Origin: Candidatus Firestoneibacteriota bacterium
GTDB lineage: Bacteria > Oederibacteriota > D2-FULL-39-29
Reading direction: 5' to 3'
DNA: 36,149 nt
Assembly (NCBI GenBank): GCA_903928075.1
Contig: CAIYPD010000124.1
Span: 1-36,149 of the forward strand
Shown: one piece after another, positions 25,404 through 32,467 of the stretch
Layout of the letters: each line of letters begins with the position of its first letter
How positions within the stretch are numbered: the first letter of the stretch is position 1
Position numbers and translations under genes: made by a program
The notes under the pieces: generated by a model
The model's database searches: none
Seen by the model: only the letters and a program-made list of their open reading frames with translations
Told to the model about the DNA's origin: nothing

Positions 25404-26225
25404 TTATTTAATAAAGTTGTGAAAGCCTTTGAACAGGGTATTAACACCTAAATAGGTAAAGGCCATACTTAAAAATCCCGCTATCGAAAAAAATGCGCTT
25501 TTTTTTCCCCGCCAGCCCTTGAAAAACCTTAAATGGAGCCAGGAAAAGTATATCAAAGCGGTTATAAGCGCCCAGACTTCCTTTGGTGACCACATCCAGT
25601 AGGAGCCAAAAGCTTCCTTCTCCCAAACAGCCCCGGCTACTATTCCTATAGAAAGAAATACGAGACCTAAACTCAAAAGTTTATAATTAAGGCTGTCCAG
25701 CATAGCAAGCGAAGGCAGAGCATGGGAAACTTTCCCTATCCTGTGAGATTTAACCTGATGTTCCTGAATCAAATAAACAATGCTTATACCCAGGGACATA
25801 ACAAAATTTGCATAACTCAGAAAAACAAAAGGCAAATGCACACTAAACCAGCGGTTCCTGAAAATAAGTTTAACCGGTTCGATCTCTTTATACATACCCA
25901 GAGCAACAATAAAAATAAGCAGTGCAACCGGCAGAATAAATGATCCGAGAACGGTTATTTTATGCCTCAGCTGTATTAAAAGGATAATTAAAATAATGCA
26001 AAAAGATAAAAAAGAAAGCGTCTCATAGCTGCTTGTTAAAGGAAGATAATTGAGGATCATGCTTCGGTAAAGCAAAGAGCAAAGATGACTAAGCCCTCCC
26101 AGCCCCAGAACAATTAAGGAGCTATATTCAAAGAGAGGTGTTTTTCTGAAAAAATAAAGCCAGTAAGCCGCCAGGCTCAAGAGATATAAAAAAACCGTTG
26201 CATAAATTAGTATCAGTTCCATCAA
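25404..26225 (-). CDS. CcsA/HemX-like polytopic cytochrome c assembly protein
   Basis: A 273-residue protein with about eight membrane helices and the tryptophan-rich heme-handling signature (FGSYWMWSPKEVWALITALI, about residues 208-227), with His residues in FSVHLPF and WLHLRFF. It belongs to the CcsA/CcmC/HemX group. It is the second such protein here, the other being at 27689-28498. Its place directly before hemA matches HemX, which in Bacillus-type hem operons affects the level of glutamyl-tRNA reductase. It could instead be a second heme handler. The start overlaps the resB stop (ATGA). Confidence 0.88.
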   Translation of the reverse strand: MMELILIYATVFLYLLSLAAYWLYFFRKTPLFEYSSLIVLGLGGLSHLCSLLYRSMILNYLPLTSSYETLSFLSFCIILIILLIQLRHKITVLGSFILPVALLIFIVALGMYKEIEPVKLIFRNRWFSVHLPFVFLSYANFVMSLGISIVYLIQEHQVKSHRIGKVSHALPSLAMLDSLNYKLLSLGLVFLSIGIVAGAVWEKEAFGSYWMWSPKEVWALITALIYFSWLHLRFFKGWRGKKSAFFSIAGFLSMAFTYLGVNTLFKGFHNFIK

Positions 26226-27568
26226 CTTTTTGTCTTTACCTGATTGATAATCTTTTCGAATTCTTCTTCAAATGTGACCGGATCCCTGTTTGCCATACCG
26301 GCAATAATTATTTTATCCCCGCTGACTTTCACCCATATTCTGCGATAGTACATGAAGAGGGACAAGGCCAGCCCCAGAATAAGCAACGCAAATCCCGTAT
26401 AGACAAAGGGGACCCCGGGATCTTTCACAACCTGTAGTACGCTATAATTTGACTGCTCGTAATCCAGGCATTTGAAGAGAAAAGGTGTCTTCTTCTTTGA
26501 GTGAAACTCCGCCATGCCTAAAAAGACCCAGAATTCAATATCCTTTTCTTTTGCTTTAATGAGTTTAAGGCAGACAGCCGGATTATTAGACTCTGCTGAA
26601 GCAGAAAAAGGCTTCATATTTTCATCAAGCTTGAAATCAGGATAAAACAAGACGGGTTTTACAAAGTAGCCTGTCCCGGGCAGAGGTACCTGTTCATTAA
26701 GGCCTGCTTTTATTTTGGCTATCTCTTTACCCTGCAGGTTTTGCACGCTTAAATTGAACCTGGCACTCTCTTCATCCTGACCATAACTTGCTTGATAGAA
26801 ACTTATGCCTTTGTAGTTAATAGGGTGATTAACCTCAATGGTTCCCGGAGATTTTACAGCCCCATCGGTTATCTCAACCCGGCTTAAAAATGTTTTGGGT
26901 GTTTCCGGATTGTTTTTATAAAACTCAACCTGGAATTTATTTAGTTTAATATCGAAACCCAGCGGGATGGAAATATTTTTTTTATCTGAATTTACGATCG
27001 AAACGCTCTGGCCTTCTTTAAGATTAAGATGGCCTTTAAATCCAAAAAAATAACCCAAAAGAGCGCCGACAAGAACAAATAAAACGCTTACATGCGCAAT
27101 TAAGACTCCCCACCGTGAGAGGATACCTTTATGAAACAAGGTTGCATCTTTTCCTGTCATTTTTGAGAAACCGCCCTTTTCTAAAAGCTTTCCTACACTT
27201 GCCTCAGTTTCTTTTAAATCCGGCTGTATTTTAAACTCATGGTAGTATTTCAAATTTTTTAAATATTCATCAGAAAGGTCTACCGGCGGGGTTACCACTT
27301 GTTTATAGATAGAACTGAACCTGTCCAAGGAACAGGCGGCTATGCTCAAGCAAAAAACGGCTAATAATCCGATAAACCACCAGCTGTTATACAGGTCAAA
27401 CAAACCTATCAGGTTAAAAAGGCCGTAGAACGCACCGTAGGTTTCTTTAAGCTGTTCACTGTTGGTGTCCTGGAGAATAAAAGTCCCAACCAGAGAAGTC
27501 AGGGAGATAAGAATGAAGAACAAAATTGCCGTCTTTATTGATTTTAATTTATTCCAGATATTTCCCAT
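26222..27568 (-). CDS. resB: Cytochrome c biogenesis protein ResB/Ccs1 (system II)
   Basis: ResB/Ccs1 works with CcsA to deliver heme to apocytochromes and ligate it to CxxCH on the periplasmic side. The 448-residue protein has three N-terminal membrane helices (about residues 12-32, 57-78 and 154-174), a large periplasmic domain, and a fourth helix near residue 400. It contains the family segments IKTAILFFILISLTSLVGTF and ISFYQASYG. ATG 27568 is chosen because GGAGGAG lies six bases upstream. It lies between the two CcsA-like genes. Confidence 0.93.
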   Translation of the reverse strand: MGNIWNKLKSIKTAILFFILISLTSLVGTFILQDTNSEQLKETYGAFYGLFNLIGLFDLYNSWWFIGLLAVFCLSIAACSLDRFSSIYKQVVTPPVDLSDEYLKNLKYYHEFKIQPDLKETEASVGKLLEKGGFSKMTGKDATLFHKGILSRWGVLIAHVSVLFVLVGALLGYFFGFKGHLNLKEGQSVSIVNSDKKNISIPLGFDIKLNKFQVEFYKNNPETPKTFLSRVEITDGAVKSPGTIEVNHPINYKGISFYQASYGQDEESARFNLSVQNLQGKEIAKIKAGLNEQVPLPGTGYFVKPVLFYPDFKLDENMKPFSASAESNNPAVCLKLIKAKEKDIEFWVFLGMAEFHSKKKTPFLFKCLDYEQSNYSVLQVVKDPGVPFVYTGFALLILGLALSLFMYYRRIWVKVSGDKIIIAGMANRDPVTFEEEFEKIINQVKTKS

Positions 27569-27688
27569 TTTTGCTCCTCCCCAAAAAAGCGCTTCCCAGC
27601 CCCTGGCAAAATCCCATCGCAAATGGATATTTTCCCTGTTTTCCTTTCCTCACTTTCCCCACTTTATTAACTTCTTTCACTGCTCTTA

Positions 27689-28498
27689 CTATCTGCCGTA
27701 GCTGTGCAGGCCTGACAGCAGAAGATTGACACCCCAGTAGGTGAAGAGAACGCAGAGAAAGCCAAAACACGAAATATAGGCCAGTCTCTTTTCGCTCCAG
27801 CCTTTTACAAATCTTGCATGCAAATAGATAGCATAAATAATCCAGGTAATCAGGGACCAGGTCTCTTTTGGATCCCAGCTCCAGTAGGTACCCCAGGCGG
27901 AATTTGCCCAAATTGAACCAGAAATTATGCCGAAAGTTAAAAGCACGATGCCTATCAGGATAGATTTATGATTAAGATTTTCAAGTTTTCCTGTTGCAGG
28001 AAGTTTATCGGAGTTATTCTTCTGTTTTACCAAAAACATGATGCTCATTACGAAAGAGAAAGCAAAAAACGAATAGGCCAGCATGCAGGAAATGACATGT
28101 ACCTCCAGCCAAATACTCTGAAGCGCCGGTACCAGCGGAGTCATTTCTTTATAATGCGCCGGCAGTATCGAGGCAGCGCCTATGGCAAGAAACGCAAGCG
28201 GCACGGTGACCATTCCTATATTTTTGATCTTGTATTTCAATAAAATTAAGAAATAAACTAATACAATAGCCCAGGAAAAAAACACCGTGGACTCATATAA
28301 ATTGGTAAACGGCGCGTGTCCGACCTGTTTCATCCATAAGACCAGTCCCAGGGTATGGGGAATAAAACCTATAATGGTAAGTATAAAATTGAATTTTTCC
28401 AGTTTTTCATTTTTTAGCGTGATGTTTATCAAATAAAGTATAGAATTAACGAGATAAACTATGGCAACGAAAAAAAATAAATCGACTACATTTATCAT
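27689..28498 (-). CDS. ccsA: Cytochrome c biogenesis protein CcsA/CcsB (system II heme channel and ligase)
   Basis: The heme-exporting partner of ResB. The 269-residue protein has about eight membrane helices, the WWD-type motif AWGTYWSWDPKETWSLITW (about residues 201-219), and conserved external and internal histidines (IPHTLG, LEVHVISC, YLHARF) that bind heme. ATG 28498 is supported by AGGAGGAGG just upstream. It is the first gene of the heme/cytochrome run; resB follows after 120 bases. Some annotators name this gene ccsB. Confidence 0.93.
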   Translation of the reverse strand: MINVVDLFFFVAIVYLVNSILYLINITLKNEKLEKFNFILTIIGFIPHTLGLVLWMKQVGHAPFTNLYESTVFFSWAIVLVYFLILLKYKIKNIGMVTVPLAFLAIGAASILPAHYKEMTPLVPALQSIWLEVHVISCMLAYSFFAFSFVMSIMFLVKQKNNSDKLPATGKLENLNHKSILIGIVLLTFGIISGSIWANSAWGTYWSWDPKETWSLITWIIYAIYLHARFVKGWSEKRLAYISCFGFLCVLFTYWGVNLLLSGLHSYGR

Positions 28499-28529
28499 TT
28501 TTATCCTCCTCCTTTTCAATTACTGATTG

Positions 28530-28563
28530 TCCGCCTTAAGGCGAGATCTCACCGCAGGTGGAC
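28530..28563. repeat. Palindromic element, copy 3 of 3
   Basis: The plus strand has TCCGCC, TTAA, GGCGAGA with an outer GTCCGCC/GGTGGAC pairing that extends to 28563. It lies 30 bases upstream of the ccs/hem run. The rest of 28564-28761 is AT-rich. It holds a TATAAT on the minus strand (28579-28574) without a convincing -35, the only candidate promoter I see for the long run. Confidence 0.5.
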
Positions 28564-28761
28564 TGATTAAATAATTATAAGCTGAAAAAGTCGTCTAATA
28601 CTTTTTAAATTTCACTTTACTTCTCGCAGGACATCTTATCTTTGCTTTATTATCTCACAAAACACTAAACTTTGCTATACCCCAAATTTTGCACAAAACG
28701 CAATTTACAAGCAGTATAAAGGCTTTATAATTCTTTTTAAAGACCTATTATGCTGTCCTTT

Positions 28762-28797
28762 AAAAAAACAGACCTTCCGCGGTTAACGGAAGGTCTG
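28762..28797 (-). terminator. Rho-independent terminator of the cytochrome/porin operon
   Basis: On the minus strand an 11-bp perfect stem (CAGACCTTCCG with CGGAAGGTCTG) and a 7-base loop are followed by seven T. It starts 18 bases after the stop of the 750-residue barrel gene, separating that operon from the ccs/hem run. Confidence 0.93.
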
Positions 28798-28814
28798 CTG
28801 AAACATCAAAAGTT

Positions 28815-31067
28815 TTAGAACTTGCAGGCTACACTGGCGCCTACTACACTGTAAACACCGTCATTTGCATCAAGATTTTGATCATCCCACTTTTTATACA
28901 TATAGTTAACCGATATGGTCGTATCCTTTATGATCTCGTAATTCAAAGTGAGAGACCCGGAATAACTTATGACATTGACCGGCATAACTTCAAGTATCTG
29001 GTCACCTGTCGTTACTATGTCGTCCATGTACAATACTTTTGTGGTGCCGTTCGTTTTTGTTATTCCTGCATTTGCATTAAGGCTTAACGCATTGGTAATG
29101 GCGACATAACCATTTACATTGCCAAAGTACGAGATATATTGAAGAGGGGCATTATCACGAAGAGCTATTGCCGTCGCAGTGGTAGTGGCAGTTCCAAAAT
29201 ACATATCCCCGTTGCTGCTTCCTTGTTCTATTCCTCCGGTAATTCCGGCGGAAAGTTTCGAATCCGCACTGCTCCAGCTCAAGCCGACAACTCCGTTGTC
29301 AATATCATTGGTATAATTACTGAAGCTTGAAGAAAGATTCTTTTCGCGTTTATAATCATAATCCGCCGTGAACTGCAGATTATCGACTATAGAAGCAGAG
29401 ACGGAAGCATTCAAATCATCTGAATAATCGGGAGATATTTCCGTGACAGCAACATTTGATTTCATATTCTTGTACTTAACATCTATGTCCAGCCAGCCGA
29501 AAGGAGTGATACTCGCTCCCGCTTTTATCGTGTTCGCAAAATTCTCAGCAGCCACTTTATTGTTAGTTGAATTAGCAAGTACAACTGTCGGGGCCAGGGC
29601 ACCCTGGTAAGTTACAGTACTGGTAAAGGTCTGCACAAAATTTTCTGCATTTGGCCTCTTGATATCGTCATATTTGTAACCCGCATAAAGCGTTACCCCT
29701 TTTAGGACACGATACTTTGCATTCAATTCTCCCGCAAATTCATCCCTGTTCATTGGAGTTTCAGGAACCACATACGAGGGGTTCGCATTGGAATTGGTTC
29801 CGTACTTGTAAGCAAGATATGCCGGGTCAGTTGTTGTAATATTTCTAACCTCGCCTTTGTTAAATTTTCCCGTTAAAGTAAGATCTTTAAGCGGCCGGTA
29901 AGATAAACCTGTTACCAGATTATAGGATGAAGACTTCGCATGGGACCACATATTTTCTTTATTCCTGCCGACACCGCTTAGATCTATGGCAAGATTATCA
30001 AGAAGGTCATATCTGGCTTTTCCCTTGTATTCCTGAGATTCTATCTCGGGGCCGGGGGTAAAATCACTGTAGTAATAGGTAGTGATCGTAGTGCCTCCAA
30101 GCCGGGTATAAGTGTCGGGAACGACCATATTATTGGCTTCTCTAAAGGCAGATATGGTCATTTCGATGTTTGCTGCACCCTGCTCACCAATTTTCGCATT
30201 TGCGTCAAAGGATATATCAGAAGCAGTCCGGTCGATATTCTTATGGGTCTCGATAATATTGGATGAACTTGCTATATAAACCGGTCCGTTATTTCTATCA
30301 TAGTAAACAAATTTTTGATTACCGGTTTCTATTTCCCCGCCGTAACTAATACCCAGCTTAAGCCAGCTCAAATTCGGCACATCGAGCATTAAACTTGCTT
30401 CATCCGAGGTCCTTCTTATGTAGTGGTCGATTCTGTCGTTAATTAAGATTCCGATATAAGTAACCGCTCCGTTTTGCGTTACGAAAAATTTATCATCATC
30501 CGCAAGTCGGTGAACCAGATAATCCCTGGAGACATTCAGTAATACACCCTCTGAACTGTACTCCAATTTCCCTGAAGCCTCGCCGACACCCAAAATGGTG
30601 TTTTTTATATTTTGCAATGACATTTCAAGAGAATCAGCGCCATCCAAAATCGAGATATTCAAACCATAATCAAATGTTTCGACTGAACTAAGGTTTCTGC
30701 CGTCATACTCGGCCACCCACTGCATTGAGCCGGCTATGCCATAAGGATAATAAACATTTATGCTTGGCTGTATAGATATACTTTTATCACTTTTTTTAAC
30801 CACTACCGGAGTTGGAGATTTCACTGCTGCTGTTTCTACAGGAACTACTGCCGGAACCGCTACAGGTACAACTACGGGTGCGGCCATGGGTGCCGGCACC
30901 TCAGGAACGACCACAGGCATTGCTGTGGGTGTTGCTGCATCGGGAACAATTACAGGTGCCGCTGCCGGAGTTGTTACCGCGGGAGCAGAAGTATCCTGCG
31001 CCGTAATAATTGAACTGCATAATAAAACAGCTAGAAGCGCTGCAAATAAATTTATCTTTTCTGTCAT
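28815..31067 (-). CDS. Large outer-membrane beta-barrel, probable porin sheath of a decaheme conduit (MtrB/PioB-like)
   Basis: A 750-residue protein with a signal peptide (cut near SSIITAQ), a Pro/Val/Ala-rich low-complexity linker at about residues 25-90 (repeated APVVVP-like units), then about 650 residues of alternating beta-strand sequence rich in Y, N, D and G. It ends in Phe, as outer-membrane barrels do. It lies 18 bases after the decaheme cytochrome gene. In MtrA/MtrB, PioA/PioB and MtoA/MtoB pairs the barrel surrounds the cytochrome and insulates it across the membrane. The N-terminal CxxC of Shewanella MtrB is absent. Assignment rests on architecture and gene pairing; an unrelated porin is less likely. 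Confidence 0.78.
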   Translation of the reverse strand: MTEKINLFAALLAVLLCSSIITAQDTSAPAVTTPAAAPVIVPDAATPTAMPVVVPEVPAPMAAPVVVPVAVPAVVPVETAAVKSPTPVVVKKSDKSISIQPSINVYYPYGIAGSMQWVAEYDGRNLSSVETFDYGLNISILDGADSLEMSLQNIKNTILGVGEASGKLEYSSEGVLLNVSRDYLVHRLADDDKFFVTQNGAVTYIGILINDRIDHYIRRTSDEASLMLDVPNLSWLKLGISYGGEIETGNQKFVYYDRNNGPVYIASSSNIIETHKNIDRTASDISFDANAKIGEQGAANIEMTISAFREANNMVVPDTYTRLGGTTITTYYYSDFTPGPEIESQEYKGKARYDLLDNLAIDLSGVGRNKENMWSHAKSSSYNLVTGLSYRPLKDLTLTGKFNKGEVRNITTTDPAYLAYKYGTNSNANPSYVVPETPMNRDEFAGELNAKYRVLKGVTLYAGYKYDDIKRPNAENFVQTFTSTVTYQGALAPTVVLANSTNNKVAAENFANTIKAGASITPFGWLDIDVKYKNMKSNVAVTEISPDYSDDLNASVSASIVDNLQFTADYDYKREKNLSSSFSNYTNDIDNGVVGLSWSSADSKLSAGITGGIEQGSSNGDMYFGTATTTATAIALRDNAPLQYISYFGNVNGYVAITNALSLNANAGITKTNGTTKVLYMDDIVTTGDQILEVMPVNVISYSGSLTLNYEIIKDTTISVNYMYKKWDDQNLDANDGVYSVVGASVACKF

Positions 31068-31085
31068 TTTCTTCCTCCCTTTAAT

Positions 31086-31970
31086 TTACCGTGTAAACCT
31101 GCTGGTTATATCAGAACCATGGATCATTACATGACACCGAGTACATTCAGTGTACCGTCTTTCTATGTTATTTACGGTGTTGAAGGCTGTCTTAGTCGCG
31201 TCATGCGGTCCTTTATGGCACCGGACACAAAGCATTGAGGTCTGCTGTTTCAGCAATTTATTGTTAATGGAACCATGGGGTTTGTGACAGGTCCCGCAGT
31301 CATCCTCAACAGGCGGATGACCAAATACAAAAGGCCCCGCTTTTTCAGCATGGCATTTTGCGCAGAGTTCATTAACGGATTCGGCTTTCAGATTTCCTTT
31401 ATCGCCTCCATGGGGGTTATGACAATTTTCACAGGAAATCTTTCCTTCCACGATAGGATGATGCGAGGGAAGATTATTTTCCATCTTCACTTTATTATGG
31501 CACTTGTAACAAAGTTCCGGGGTCTTTTTTACAAACATCTTTTTCGTAACCCCGCCATGCGTATCATGGCAGCTTGCACAACTAAGATCTTTGCTAGCAT
31601 GGGTACTGGATTTCCACTGCACAAGATTTTTTTGCGTGTGACAGCTTAAGCATATTTTTGAAACATCCTCGGGGGCTAATTTTTTCGGATTAACTATCTT
31701 GGCCTTATCGCCTCCCGCGGCAATATGCTCTACTCCCGAGCCGTGACAGGCCTCACAGCCTTTCTTGGCGTCAGGAGCTTTATTGTCCAGAAAGGTTTTA
31801 TAATGAATTGAGCTCTTGTATTCTTTAAATTCTTTGTCATGGCATTCTTTACAAGCCTCTGCCCCGGCATACTTCTTTGTGTCTTCGGAATATGCATTTG
31901 CCGTGAAACCAAGCAAAAATAATAACCCGACAGACCAGACAAAAAGTGCTTTTAAATCTGACTTAAACAT
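31086..31970 (-). CDS. Decaheme c-type cytochrome of the MtrA/PioA/DmsE family
   Basis: A 294-residue periplasmic cytochrome with a signal peptide (cut near residue 26) and exactly ten CxxCH motifs, from CKECH at Cys40 to CTRCH near the C-terminus. The spacing and pairs such as SCENCHNPHG, CGTCHKPHG and CASCHDTHG are those of the DmsE/MtrA family, which threads into an outer-membrane barrel to carry electrons across it. ATG 31970 has GGGGAGGAAAGG upstream; the longer frame would need a TTG start. The barrel gene follows. Upstream lie a receiver-domain remnant and a sigma-54 promoter. No extracellular MtrC/OmcA-like cytochrome is encoded next to it. Confidence 0.92.
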   Translation of the reverse strand: MFKSDLKALFVWSVGLLFLLGFTANAYSEDTKKYAGAEACKECHDKEFKEYKSSIHYKTFLDNKAPDAKKGCEACHGSGVEHIAAGGDKAKIVNPKKLAPEDVSKICLSCHTQKNLVQWKSSTHASKDLSCASCHDTHGGVTKKMFVKKTPELCYKCHNKVKMENNLPSHHPIVEGKISCENCHNPHGGDKGNLKAESVNELCAKCHAEKAGPFVFGHPPVEDDCGTCHKPHGSINNKLLKQQTSMLCVRCHKGPHDATKTAFNTVNNIERRYTECTRCHVMIHGSDITSRFTR

Positions 31971-31997
31971 CCTTTCCTCCCCTGCCAATTAATTTAA

Positions 31998-32016
31998 ACC
32001 GGCTTTTTTGACCGGT
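31998..32016. other. Small inverted repeat ahead of the decaheme gene
   Basis: ACCGG at 31998-32002 and CCGGT at 32012-32016, with about nine T-rich bases between, form a short hairpin in the leader, between the receiver-remnant stop and the Shine-Dalgarno sequence of the decaheme gene. No U tract follows on the minus strand, so it does not look like a terminator. It could stabilise the mRNA or be chance. Confidence 0.35.
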
Positions 32017-32028
32017 TAAATCATCTGC

Positions 32029-32259
32029 TTATCTTTTTTTTAACAACTCCTTTACTTTTTTCAGCAACTCTTCCGGCTGTGCCGGCTTATTTATATACCC
32101 GTCTACAGGAATATTTCTGCTGCCGTCCTCTGTTATAAACTCCCTTCCCTGCACTTTGGTGCTTATCGATGTTATCATAAGAATCGGTATTGCTGCCAGT
32201 TTTTTATTCTTTTTTAACCGTACCGCCAGATCGGAGCCTCCGTAAGCACTACTTTCATT
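32029..32259 (-). pseudogene. Truncated response-regulator receiver domain (C-terminal half only)
   Basis: The minus strand keeps an open frame of 76 codons without a start codon. It reads AVRLKKNKKLAAIPILMITS (beta-4 with the Thr/Ser switch) and ends GYINKPAQPEELLKKVKELL, with the Lys-Pro of beta-5 and the last helix. The beta-1 acidic pair and the phospho-acceptor Asp are missing. An in-frame TAA at 32262 closes it upstream; a different frame further up (…LPDFGRRDKENQIAGKMK) could be an earlier part shifted by a frameshift. It lies in the predicted leader between the sigma-54 promoter and the decaheme gene. Confidence 0.75.
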
Positions 32260-32363
32260 TTACCCGCAATTTGATTCTCCTTATCACGCCGGCCGAAATC
32301 CGGCAGAGAATGCAAATTTTCTGTTCAAAAAACCAATATAAGCATTAGTTTATCTCTATTACA

Positions 32364-32379
32364 GCAAAAAGCGTGCCAA
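32364..32379 (-). promoter_or_regulatory. Sigma-54 promoter (-24/-12) for the decaheme/porin operon
   Basis: The minus strand reads TTGGCACG, CTTT, TTGC followed by T. This matches the sigma-54 consensus TGGCACG-N4-TTGC[AT] at every conserved position, with exactly ten bases between the GG (32377-32376) and the GC (32365-32364). Transcription would start near 32352. It lies about 90 bases downstream of the stop of a sigma-54 activator gene and upstream of the decaheme gene with no other complete gene between. Confidence 0.88.
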
Positions 32380-32424
32380 GAAAAATATTCAAGTAAAATA
32401 AGGATTTTTAACAAGCGAACAATG

Positions 32425-32454
32425 AGAAAACATTACATAAAAGTAATGTTTTCT
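32425..32454. promoter_or_regulatory. Perfect dyad: probable enhancer site for the sigma-54 activator
   Basis: AGAAAACATTAC (32425-32436) and GTAATGTTTTCT (32443-32454) are exact inverted repeats with a 6-base spacer. A third half site GTAATGTTTAC begins at 32461 and runs into the end of the activator gene. The dyad centre is about 88 bases upstream of the predicted start of the sigma-54 transcript, a usual place for enhancer-binding proteins. Two-fold symmetry suits the Fis-type helix-turn-helix dimer of the neighbouring regulator. Confidence 0.75.
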
Positions 32455-32467
32455 AAAAAAGTAATGT

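Noticed and set aside
28574-28602. Sigma-70 promoter for the ccs/hem run based on TATAAT at 28579-28574
   Set aside because: No acceptable -35 element at 15 to 19 bases and no extended -10 TG were found, so I mention it only as a weak candidate under the nearby repeat.
30760-31134. Plus-strand Gly/Thr/Ala-rich open frame of 124 codons
   Set aside because: It is the antisense reading of the Pro/Val/Ala-rich linker of the barrel protein; the low-complexity DNA keeps several frames open.
31995-32020. Terminator between the receiver remnant and the decaheme gene
   Set aside because: The ACCGG/CCGGT stem is short and no run of T follows on the minus strand, so it would not be an efficient terminator.
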